NCBI GenBank assembly: GCA_038249175.1
Contig: JBBRWP010000143.1
Coordinates: forward strand, 1 to 8,491
Reading direction: 5' to 3'
Source of the DNA: JAEWSN01 sp038249175
GTDB lineage: Bacteria; Bacillota; Clostridia; DSM-8532
Length of the DNA: 8,491 bases
The notes beneath the pieces are model-generated. The model was given only the letters and a program-made list of their open reading frames with translations. It made no database searches and had not been told where the DNA came from. A program made the position numbers and the translations under genes. Shown in pieces: positions 1 through 6,272 of this stretch (the first letter of the stretch is position 1; the number at the start of each line of letters is the position of its first letter).

Positions 1-1
1 G

Positions 2-244
2 GAAAACCTCTGGCAGGTACAAACGCCACAGGCTTTTCGACGGGATATCATTGTAGCGGCACATGAAAAAGCAATAGCGTCAGCATATATGGGTACGGAT
101 GACGCGTCGCTGGTGGAGCACCTGGACCTTCCAGTGCGAATGGTCCAGGGGGAATACACAAATCTTAAGATTACAACACCGGAAGACCTCCAGATTGCTG
201 AAGCCATTCTGCATAATCGAAAAGAAGTCACAGAAAATATCTAA
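2..244 (+). CDS. ispD: IspD, 2-C-methyl-D-erythritol 4-phosphate cytidylyltransferase (3' end only)
   Basis: This is the last 80 codons of ispD; the start lies outside the window. The enzyme transfers CMP from CTP onto 2-C-methyl-D-erythritol 4-phosphate, the third step of the cytosolic MEP route to isoprenoids. Visible family motifs, in order, are LWQVQTPQAF near the start of the fragment, TDDASLVE in the middle, and GEYTNLKITTPEDL near the end, which carries the conserved Lys-Ile-Thr substrate-binding stretch. The C-terminus (AEAILHNRK...) matches the usual end of the family, so the gene looks intact up to its TAA stop. It is convergent with the minus-strand nucleotidyltransferase gene, with about 120 bp between the stops and no obvious intrinsic terminator. 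Identification is by recognised motifs. Confidence 0.93.
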   Translation, partial: ENLWQVQTPQAFRRDIIVAAHEKAIASAYMGTDDASLVEHLDLPVRMVQGEYTNLKITTPEDLQIAEAILHNRKEVTENI

Positions 245-365
245 GGAATGACAATGCGAAAAGACGGGTATACTGCCGTCAATTGTCTAGCCAGTCTGGA
301 CCATCATTTAAAGAGGCCAGTTCGAGAAGCCAATGCGCTCATCCATCATCGTTCATTGAAGTACG

Positions 366-2819
366 CTACGAAGTGCCAACTGTCTCATCCATCATCCACT
401 GGATAAGGGTGGTATACTTTCGAAGCAGGGTGATGGCGATACGGGGTGTTGTTCCTTCTGCAATAAAGTGAAGCATGGGTTGTTCAGCGTCGGGGAAAAT
501 CAAAATCCATCCGTTTTCAAAGATGTATTTTATGCCATCTGTTGTATCGAGGGTTCCTTCGTGGGGTTCCACCAGTAGACGATGCATAAGATGGCCAATG
601 AGTTCCCAGGGACAGTGCAGGGTGCGTGTTTCCAAATGCCATTTGGGAAGGTTTTGCAGGGTTTCGGACAATGTGGTATTGTGTTGAACCAAAAATTCCA
701 GAATAAAAAGCAGAGAGGCAATGGCATCAAACTGGAGCTGGTATTGGTTATAGGCGGTAGAAAAAACATCATCTTTCATCAGCATTCGGACGATGGCCTG
801 TTCATCATTACGCACACGGGTACAGTGACCACCGTGTTTTTTTGCCAGATTCTCAATGACCGATGGGCTGCTGGCTGGAACAAGGAGTTGGATACCAGGG
901 TTCTTTTGGTACAGAATTGATGCGGTCAATACGTTGTACAGATCACCATAAACCACCTGGCCGGATTTGTCCATGAGCGACAGGGTTTCGGCATTTTTAT
1001 CCATCCAGACACACAACAATGCATCCTGTAAACCATCTTCCTGCAGTAGCAGGTACGGTGTAAAACGGTCCGTTACATACGCATCGACAATATGGCAGCC
1101 AAGACCTGAAAACAGCTTATGCAGGTAATCGATCAGGTCTTTACTCGAAGCCGTCAGGATAATACGGAGTTTGGCTTTTCGAATCAGGACCTGGTTGCAC
1201 AGGTTCATCAAATGCCGCAGGTAAGAATCATGGACGTCCGGCATCCCTTCCACATCCGCAATCATCCCGGCTGGTACGTGGATAAAGTCCTCTTTGGCAT
1301 AGATGGATTCCACAGAATGTTCAAAATCCTTATCCACATTGGCCCCATTTGGGGTGAGCAGCAGAACCTGAAGGCGTTCAGTCGTATCCCCGGACACCAT
1401 AATGTGAATGGCACCATCTACATCCAGCAAGGAGACGGTTTGCCGAACAACCGGTAGAAACATGGCCTTCATGTCGTAAACTTTGACCCCGGTCGATAAC
1501 AAGCCTGCTATGAAGGCATAACGAAACAGGCGGGATGGGGGTGAACCATCCCAAAAAACGGCGACAAGTCCTTTTTCACCAAGTTTTGTGCCATAAGCAG
1601 CACCCAACCGCGAAGCGAATTCCGGCGTAAAATCCACATTGATGACACCGGACAGTCCGTTTTTCCCAAAGCGCGTGGCACTGCGCCGCTCTGTAAAAAC
1701 CATGCTTGCATCCACACTGACGTGCGGATCCACTACTTTTCTTGGCCATATCAGTACATTGGCCTTCACTGACGCATACTCACGGATGACGGTTTCATCC
1801 CCAATTACGACGTTTTCAGAAATAAGAACATGGTGCATGATGTGCACGCGATTGCCAAGAACACAGCCGCGGCCTTCAGCCGCATAATCCATATAGCAGC
1901 CGTTCCACAGAATACTGCGGCTGAGCATCACTTCTTCTTCCAGAACAACGTTGTTCCCAAGAATGACGTTGCCATCCAACACCACGCCGGGACCGATATG
2001 GCAGGATTTTCCGATGACACAGGGGGCATGAATCATGGCAGAGGCATCAATCTCCGTACCGTCATCCACAAAAACACCGGGGGATATTTCTTTTCCAGGA
2101 AAATGAAAGTGCATTTTATTTTGTAAAATATCAAAATGGGTTTTCATATAAGAATCCAGGCTGCCGATGTCACTCCAGTATCCCGGTGCTTCATAGCCAA
2201 AAAGGCGCCTGCGCTGGCGCAGCATCTCCGGGAACAGGTCCCGCGAAAAGTCGAAGGCTTGGTCTGGCGGAATCATGGACAGGACGGAAGGCTCCAGGAT
2301 ATAGATGCCGGAGTTGACCTGATTGGTGAAAACTTCGTTCCAATCCGGTTTTTCCTGAAAACCGGTGATGGCACCGGCGCTGTCGGTGACCAGGAGGCCA
2401 AAATCGATGGGGACATCTACCCGCGTCATGAGGATGGTTGCTTCTGCATGGTGTTTCTTATGAAAGCGGTAAGCTTCTGTTAAGTCGAAGTCGGTAATGC
2501 AGTCCCCCGAAATGACCACAACGGTACTGTCGACAAAATTTCCGGTGGCTTTCACACTGCCGGCGGTACCAAGGGCATGCTCCTCTGTGTTCCAGGTTAA
2601 ATTCAGGCCGTAATCGTAACCGTTGCCATAACGTGTTATCATTTTTTGGGGCATGAACATCAGTGTCGTACAGACATCTACGATGTTGTGGTGGCACAGA
2701 AGCGAGAGAATACTGTCCATGACCGGTACGTTCAGTACCGGAACCATGGGCTTTGGTAATTCCCAGGTCAAAGGCCGAAGGCGGGTGCTTTTACCACCGG
2801 CCAATACAATTGCTTTCAC
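366..2819 (-). CDS. Sugar-phosphate nucleotidyltransferase fused to a beta-helix and a degenerate phosphomutase region
   Basis: The 817-residue product has three parts. Residues 1-235 are a nucleotidyltransferase of the GDP-mannose/dTDP-glucose pyrophosphorylase type, with the signature LAGGKSTRLRPLT at 6-18, KPM at 23-25, the metal-binding GD at 105-106, EKP at 156-158 and VNSGIYIL at 168-175. Residues 245-375 are hexapeptide repeats of a left-handed beta-helix. Residues 383-810 follow the phosphoglucomutase/phosphomannomutase fold. In that last part the phosphoserine loop reads VSGDTTER (475-482), the metal loop DKNAET (607-612) and the expected phosphate-binding C-terminal loop FPDAEQP (775-781), so mutase activity is doubtful. 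Such fusions are known in Firmicutes and other phyla and are usually named mannose-1-phosphate guanylyltransferase/phosphomannomutase; the actual sugar and nucleotide are not shown here. The start is a GTG with AAGGAG seven bases upstream. The likely role is making NDP-sugars for surface polysaccharide. Confidence 0.9.
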   Translation of the reverse strand: MKAIVLAGGKSTRLRPLTWELPKPMVPVLNVPVMDSILSLLCHHNIVDVCTTLMFMPQKMITRYGNGYDYGLNLTWNTEEHALGTAGSVKATGNFVDSTVVVISGDCITDFDLTEAYRFHKKHHAEATILMTRVDVPIDFGLLVTDSAGAITGFQEKPDWNEVFTNQVNSGIYILEPSVLSMIPPDQAFDFSRDLFPEMLRQRRRLFGYEAPGYWSDIGSLDSYMKTHFDILQNKMHFHFPGKEISPGVFVDDGTEIDASAMIHAPCVIGKSCHIGPGVVLDGNVILGNNVVLEEEVMLSRSILWNGCYMDYAAEGRGCVLGNRVHIMHHVLISENVVIGDETVIREYASVKANVLIWPRKVVDPHVSVDASMVFTERRSATRFGKNGLSGVINVDFTPEFASRLGAAYGTKLGEKGLVAVFWDGSPPSRLFRYAFIAGLLSTGVKVYDMKAMFLPVVRQTVSLLDVDGAIHIMVSGDTTERLQVLLLTPNGANVDKDFEHSVESIYAKEDFIHVPAGMIADVEGMPDVHDSYLRHLMNLCNQVLIRKAKLRIILTASSKDLIDYLHKLFSGLGCHIVDAYVTDRFTPYLLLQEDGLQDALLCVWMDKNAETLSLMDKSGQVVYGDLYNVLTASILYQKNPGIQLLVPASSPSVIENLAKKHGGHCTRVRNDEQAIVRMLMKDDVFSTAYNQYQLQFDAIASLLFILEFLVQHNTTLSETLQNLPKWHLETRTLHCPWELIGHLMHRLLVEPHEGTLDTTDGIKYIFENGWILIFPDAEQPMLHFIAEGTTPRIAITLLRKYTTLIQWMMDETVGTS

Positions 2820-2826
2820 AGGGTTG

Positions 2827-2832
2827 CTCCTT
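2827..2832 (-). promoter_or_regulatory. Ribosome binding site of the nucleotidyltransferase gene
   Basis: Read on the minus strand this is AAGGAG, seven bases before a GTG codon at 2819-2817. It fixes the GTG as the start, giving the N-terminus MKAIVLAGGKST expected for the family. Confidence 0.8.
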
Positions 2833-2848
2833 GTTTACAACGATTTTT

Positions 2849-2955
2849 CATTTATAAGGGAAAGATTTTTTATAAGGGAAAACTCATTTATAAGGGGAAG
2901 ATTTTTTATAAGGGAAAAACTCATTTATAAGGGAAAGATTTTTTTAAGGGAAAGG
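2849..2955. repeat. 18/36-bp AT-rich tandem repeat upstream of the nucleotidyltransferase gene
   Basis: The core TTATAAGGG begins at 2852, 2870, 2888, 2906 and 2925, and a decayed copy TTTTAAGGG begins at 2942, giving a period of 18 bp (19 and 17 for the last two steps). Units alternate between a CATTTATAAGGGAAA type and a TTTTTTATAAGGGAAA type, so the higher-order period is about 36 bp with three copies. The array starts about 30 bp upstream of the GTG start of the minus-strand gene. On that strand each unit reads CCCTTATAAA, so several units offer a -10-like TATAAA. It probably lies in the promoter or 5' UTR of that gene; function is not shown. Confidence 0.9.
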
Positions 2956-3256
2956 GTCCATATCGCAGTTAGAGAGTGTCAATTGCTCGGTCAATCGGGC
3001 GCTGCTCGGTTTGCGATTGATTCAAAAAAAGTGTTCACTGCACATTTACCTTTTTCGGAACTTTTCAAACAAAGCACCCCATCATGCAATTCTTCAGAAA
3101 GAACCTAATCCATCTTCAGCAAGGTTGCTTATTGATTGCAGGAAGAGGTTTCGGATACACCCCGAAGACCTTGGTGAACGGGAACTGATTTTTTTGTTTG
3201 CAGGACGTCATGAAGATGTCCTGTAAAAAGCAACAAAAAAAATTGATGGAATTTGG
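2956..3256. other. Intergenic stretch without a convincing gene
   Basis: About 300 bp between the tandem repeat and the promoter of the leader RNA. A 71-codon open frame at 3011-3226 starts with TTG, has no ribosome binding site and resembles no family I know, so it is not called. One imperfect stem stands out, CAGGACGTC-ATGAA-GATGTCCTG at 3201-3223. It has T-rich DNA before it and A-rich DNA after it, so it lacks the T-tract of an intrinsic terminator on either strand. Confidence 0.6.
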
Positions 3257-3287
3257 TTGTTTCGCACTTCGTCAACTCTGCTATAAT
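3257..3287 (+). promoter_or_regulatory. Extended -10 promoter of the leader/EF-G-like transcript
   Basis: TGCTATAAT at 3279-3287 is a perfect extended -10 box (TG, one base, TATAAT). The -35 is weak: TTGTTT at 3257-3262 leaves a 19-bp spacer. Transcription would begin near 3294. It is the only good promoter seen upstream of the leader ORF and the EF-G-like gene. Confidence 0.7.
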
Positions 3288-3300
3288 GATACAAGATAAC

Positions 3301-3329
3301 CCTTTCTAAGGTCTTATTTTTAGAAGGAG
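3301..3329 (+). promoter_or_regulatory. SD-sequestering hairpin before the leader ORF
   Basis: CCTTTCTAA (3301-3309) can pair with TTAGAAGG (3320-3327), leaving one bulged T and a 10-nt loop. The 3' arm is most of the Shine-Dalgarno sequence AGAAGGAG (3322-3329), so the fold would hide the ribosome binding site of the leader ORF. This suggests control of leader translation (inference). Confidence 0.45.
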
Positions 3330-3336
3330 TTACAAA

Positions 3337-3432
3337 ATGATTGTACCCCAGAAAGTCATTTCACGACTTTTCTCCGCAAGTTTTCTTGCGGGGAGTTGCG
3401 ACAAAGTTGCTATCTGGGACAAATCAACATGA
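3337..3432 (+). CDS. Putative 31-residue leader peptide
   Basis: An ATG at 3337 follows AGAAGGAG with a seven-base gap, the best ribosome binding site in this region. The frame runs 31 codons to TGA at 3430-3432. The peptide begins MIVPQKVISRLF, has a short hydrophobic stretch SASFLAG, one Cys, and ends AIWDKST. I know no matching family. The ORF covers the whole of the first predicted four-way junction of the leader RNA, and its stop codon falls in the first base pairs of the second junction's closing stem, so ribosomes translating it would melt the first and could disturb the second. That arrangement fits a leader peptide controlling the EF-G-like gene, as known for the related ribosome-protection gene tet(M). 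This is inference; it could also be chance within a structured RNA. Confidence 0.4.
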   Translation: MIVPQKVISRLFSASFLAGSCDKVAIWDKST

Positions 3433-3697
3433 TTACCCAGCATTCTGCGAATGCTGGTGCAAGTTATCTAATGAACTTGCACCAAAAAGCCACTGAGTGA
3501 CTTTTTGGGATGTAATCACAAAATTCTGCGGGAATATTCCTGTAGAAAAGAAAATGCTTACCCAAAATCTGCTCTTTTCTATCTGAAATCGCGTTGCACC
3601 GAAGGGTGCAATGCGTGGCCCCGACACTTTCAGGGCCGGAAGTTGGTGCCCCAGTTCGCAAAGCGAAGGGGAAAATCCGTATAAAGGGGGAGTTTCC

Positions 3698-5776
3698 ATG
3701 AAAGATTATGGAGCTGAAAGTATCCGCAATGTGTGCCTTCTCGGGCATGGCAATGCGGGCAAAACAACGTTGGCGGAAGCCATGCTGTTCCTCACCGGAG
3801 GAACCGACCGATTCGGATCCGTCACAGACGGCAACACAGTCATGGATTTCGATTCAGAAGAAATCCGTCGCCAATTCTCTATTGCATCATCCATTGCACC
3901 CATAGAATGGGACGGATGCAAAATTAACCTCATTGACACACCCGGTTATTTTGACTTTGTCGGAGAGCAAAAACAAGGCTTGATGGTGGCTGATGGCGCA
4001 CTGATTCTTGCTGGCGGCAAAGATGGCGTACAGGTGGGCACTGAAAAGGCGTGGAAGGCAGTCACCGACAGGAACATTCCACATGTTTTTTTAATCAGCA
4101 AAATTGATGAAGAAAATTCAGACTTTAAGAGAGTCTTTTCGCAATTAAAAGAAACTTTCGGCAAGAGCATCATTGCATTGGAAGTGCCTATATTTGAAGA
4201 GGCTATCGCCGTAGGTGTTGTGAACGTGGCCACCATGAAGGCCGCTGTGCATAAGGGCAAAGAAATGGTCGAAGTTCCCATCCCTGAAAAAATGATGTCC
4301 CTGATTCAGGAATATCGTGAAGGCATTGCGGAAGCGGTTGCCGAGACGAACGACGAATTGATGGAAAAATATTTCGCCGGTGAAGCGTTTACTGAAGATG
4401 AAATTATACATGGTTTACATGACGGTATTACATCCGGCAATATTTCACCTGTTCTTTGCGGTTCAGCCATTACATCAGACGGGATTCGTATGCTGATGGA
4501 CGCTATGGTGAAATATTTCCCGGCCCACATTGAAAAAGGGACTGTCCTTGTCAAAGATTTGGAAGGGAAAGAAGTAAAACTGAAAACAAGTGCCAATGAG
4601 GTTTTGAGTGTATTGGTTTTTAAAACAATTGCAGATCCCTTTGTTGGCAAAATTAATTTTCTAAAGGTTATTTCCGGTACGCTGAAGCCGGACAGCCAGG
4701 TTTACAATCCCAAAAAAGATAAGATGGAGAAAATTGCGCAGCTTTTCTACATGAAAGGCAAGCAACAAATCAACACCGATAAACTAACGGTCGGGGATAT
4801 TGGTGCCGTGGCAAAACTGACGGTGACAGAAACGAACGATACCCTTTGCACAAGAGAAAAGCCGGTATTGCTGGAAGAAATCGTCTTCCCGGTACCGATG
4901 CTGGCCATGGCCATTGTTCCCAGATCCAAGGGTGACGAAGACAAGATCGGCACCGGTTTGCATCGTTTAATGGATGAAGATAAGACGTTCCGTATGGAAC
5001 TGAACACCGAAACCCACCAGACGCTCTTGTATGGTGTCGGTGACCAGCACCTGGATGTGTTGGTGAGTAAACTGAAGAATAAGTTTAAAACGGAAGTCGA
5101 TTTGGTTGATCCTATTGTACCTTTCCGTGAAACCATCAAACGTAAAGTGAGGGTGGAAGGCAAACATAAAAAACAGAGCGGCGGCCATGGACAATTTGGT
5201 GACGTGTGGATAGAGTTTGAACCCGGCACCGAAGATGGACTGACTTTTGAAGAAAAAGTGGTCGGGGGATCGGTGCCAAAACAATATTTCCCGGCAGTCG
5301 AAAAAGGCTTGCTGGATTCAATGACTCATGGCGTGTTGGCAGGATATCCAGTGGTTCACCTGAAAGCCACATTGGTTGATGGTAAGTACCATGATGTCGA
5401 CTCGTCAGAAATGGCGTTTAAGATTGCGGCTGGCCTTGCCTACAAAGAAGGCGTGAAGCAGGCCGGCCCCATTTTGCTGGAACCTATCGCAACGGTTGAA
5501 GTCTTTGTTCCGGATGATAGCATGGGGGACATTATCGGTGATATGAACAAGCGTCGTGGACGCATTATGGGTATGACACCGGCAGAAGAGGGCATTCAAC
5601 AAGTTTCTGCAGAAGTGCCCATGGCAGAAATGTTCCGCTATCCTACGGAATTACGTTCTATGACACAGGGGCGCGGGTGGTATACGCAAGAATTTAACCG
5701 CTATGATGAAGCACCGTCAATTGTAGCCGATAAGGTCATAGCCGAAGCCGCGAAGCATAAGGCAGAGGAAGACTAG
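3698..5776 (+). CDS. EF-G-like translational GTPase
   Basis: The 692-residue protein has the full five-domain plan and usual length of elongation factor G. In the G domain, G1 is GHGNAGKTT (16-24), G3 DTPGYFDF (80-87), G4 SKID (134-137) and G5 GSA (255-257). Domain II spans roughly 290-390 and domain III roughly 400-475. Domain IV contains EGKHKKQSGGHGQFGDVW (487-504) and the decoding-site tip YHDVDSSEMAF (564-574), followed by domain V. The Tyr in place of the EF-G switch-II His and the RRQFSIASS switch I place it in the EF-G-like paralogue group rather than canonical FusA. Its precise role (translocation, recycling, ribosome rescue or protection) is not known. The ATG at 3698 is preferred over an in-frame upstream start because AGGGGGAG sits five bases before it and the family N-terminus begins here. 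The last codon GAC is followed by a TAG that lies in the terminal CTAG of a MITE-like element. Confidence 0.93.
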   Translation: MKDYGAESIRNVCLLGHGNAGKTTLAEAMLFLTGGTDRFGSVTDGNTVMDFDSEEIRRQFSIASSIAPIEWDGCKINLIDTPGYFDFVGEQKQGLMVADGALILAGGKDGVQVGTEKAWKAVTDRNIPHVFLISKIDEENSDFKRVFSQLKETFGKSIIALEVPIFEEAIAVGVVNVATMKAAVHKGKEMVEVPIPEKMMSLIQEYREGIAEAVAETNDELMEKYFAGEAFTEDEIIHGLHDGITSGNISPVLCGSAITSDGIRMLMDAMVKYFPAHIEKGTVLVKDLEGKEVKLKTSANEVLSVLVFKTIADPFVGKINFLKVISGTLKPDSQVYNPKKDKMEKIAQLFYMKGKQQINTDKLTVGDIGAVAKLTVTETNDTLCTREKPVLLEEIVFPVPMLAMAIVPRSKGDEDKIGTGLHRLMDEDKTFRMELNTETHQTLLYGVGDQHLDVLVSKLKNKFKTEVDLVDPIVPFRETIKRKVRVEGKHKKQSGGHGQFGDVWIEFEPGTEDGLTFEEKVVGGSVPKQYFPAVEKGLLDSMTHGVLAGYPVVHLKATLVDGKYHDVDSSEMAFKIAAGLAYKEGVKQAGPILLEPIATVEVFVPDDSMGDIIGDMNKRRGRIMGMTPAEEGIQQVSAEVPMAEMFRYPTELRSMTQGRGWYTQEFNRYDEAPSIVADKVIAEAAKHKAEED

Positions 5777-5904
5777 TGTACTGTCTGGTTGATATATAGC
5801 CAATATATGGCTTAATAAAAACCGGTAATAATCGTTCATTATAGTTGGAAATATGAATCACTGAACCTGTCATTATGTTAAATTTGAACCAGACAGTACA
5901 CTAG
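5773..5904. mobile_element. MITE-like element 1 (subfamily CTGG)
   Basis: A 132-bp AT-rich segment is bounded by a perfect 18-bp inverted repeat, CTAGTGTACTGTCTGGTT at 5773-5790 and its reverse complement at 5887-5904. It has no coding capacity. Its left end contains the TAG stop codon of the EF-G-like gene, and its right CTAG is shared with element 2. Either TA or CTAG could be the duplicated target, as in IS630/Tc1-type or IS5-type insertions; the parental transposase is not in the window. Confidence 0.85.
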
Positions 5905-6029
5905 TGTATTGTATCGCTGACATATAAGTTATTGCAAAGCTACTGCATCAGGCGGAGCTTCATACATAAACATAAGTGAATGAAATTAAAAAGTGCACTA
6001 ATCTAAATATCAACGATACAGTACACTAG
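5901..6029. mobile_element. MITE-like element 2 (subfamily ATCG)
   Basis: A 129-bp non-coding segment has terminal inverted repeats CTAGTGTATTGTATCG (5901-5916) and CGATACAGTACACTAG (6014-6029), 15 of 16 matching. The similarity extends inward to about 28 bp with a few more mismatches. It abuts element 1 and shares CTAG with it. Its left half is clearly homologous to the sequence starting at 8419, including a GCATCAGGCGGAGC versus GCATTAAGTGGAGC block, so it is a repeated element in this genome. Confidence 0.85.
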
Positions 6030-6084
6030 TCGTTTGTTGCCCATCTATCGCATACAGAATGGCAGGCTCACCGTCATTGATCAT

Positions 6085-6118
6085 AAAGGGACAGTTCTCT
6101 AGGGGACTGTCCCTTTTT
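6085..6118 (+). terminator. Intrinsic terminator downstream of the EF-G-like gene
   Basis: AAAGGGACAGT (6085-6095) pairs with ACTGTCCCTTT (6106-6116), an 11-bp perfect stem with a 10-nt loop followed by a T-run. It probably ended the EF-G-like transcript before the MITEs moved it about 250 bp away. The GGGACAGT/ACTGTCCC palindrome also resembles dispersed REP-type repeats of Clostridia. Confidence 0.8.
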
Positions 6119-6157
6119 AACGGGCATTGTTGCACCAGGTGCTTTATTGAAATATCA

Positions 6158-6186
6158 TTGTGTATACAGTATACTGTCAATAATAT
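6158..6186 (+). promoter_or_regulatory. Promoter with internal palindrome upstream of the Mrp-type gene
   Basis: TTGTGT (6158-6163) and TAATAT (6181-6186) are 17 bp apart. The spacer side carries GTATACAGTATAC (6162-6174), a perfect palindrome around a central base, placed where a repressor would block RNA polymerase. GTATAC half-sites recall GntR/YtrA-type operators, but no regulator can be assigned. The leader to the start codon would be about 80 nt. Confidence 0.5.
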
Positions 6187-6272
6187 ACGAAAAAGTGAAC
6201 CTTAGGGTACAGGGTTTTCTGTATAGGAAAACATTTGTGTTCTATTCGACATGTAGAGCAAAGGAGAACAAC

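Larger units (their letters stand above)
3294..3697 (+). ncRNA. Candidate large structured leader RNA of the EF-G-like gene
   Basis: About 400 nt between the promoter and the EF-G-like start are packed with perfect or near-perfect stems. Module 1 has a closing stem CCCAGA 3347-3352/TCTGGG 3413-3418, extended outward by TTGT/ACAA past a 2-nt bulge. It encloses hairpins 3353-3369, 3374-3391 and 3398-3410. Module 2 has closing stem TGATTAC 3430-3436/GTAATCA 3512-3518. It encloses hairpins 3437-3457 (9 bp), 3458-3481 (8 bp) and 3484-3506 (9 bp plus one mismatch). Then come hairpins 3524-3547 (10 bp with two G-U), 3590-3615 (11 bp, loop GAAG), 3617-3637 (5 bp) and 3649-3671 (CCCC/GGGG plus TTCGC/GCGAA). 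I do not recognise an Rfam class. It could be a cis-regulatory leader, a separate RNA processed from it, or both. Folding was done by eye. Confidence 0.6.

Noticed and set aside
2653..3108. 151-codon plus-strand frame with repeated FIRE/FIRG peptides
   Set aside because: The repeats are the translation of the AT-rich tandem array, the first part is antisense to the nucleotidyltransferase, and there is no ribosome binding site.
3201..3223. 9-bp hairpin as an intrinsic terminator
   Set aside because: T-rich DNA precedes and A-rich DNA follows the stem, so neither strand has a stem followed by a U-run.
3011..3226. 71-codon plus-strand frame in the intergenic region
   Set aside because: TTG start without a ribosome binding site and no recognisable family.
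3488..3506. GCCACTG as a possible cobalamin-riboswitch motif
   Set aside because: No B12 box or other conserved segments surround it, and it lies inside an AAAAAG/CTTTTT hairpin.
3595..3625. Faint T-box likeness (GAAGGGTGCAATGCG) in the leader RNA
   Set aside because: The invariant T-box core AGGGTGGNACCGCG with the TGGN bulge is not present, and the gene downstream is not an aminoacyl-tRNA synthetase or amino-acid gene. The bases are better explained by an 11-bp hairpin.
3611..3697. Extended N-terminus of the EF-G-like protein from an upstream in-frame start
   Set aside because: The extra 29 codons lie in stable leader hairpins, have no ribosome binding site and do not resemble the family, while the ATG at 3698 has a strong one.
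4747..5229. Long minus-strand frame inside the EF-G-like gene
   Set aside because: It is a shadow of a highly conserved coding region and has low-complexity Ser/Pro-rich content with no family match.
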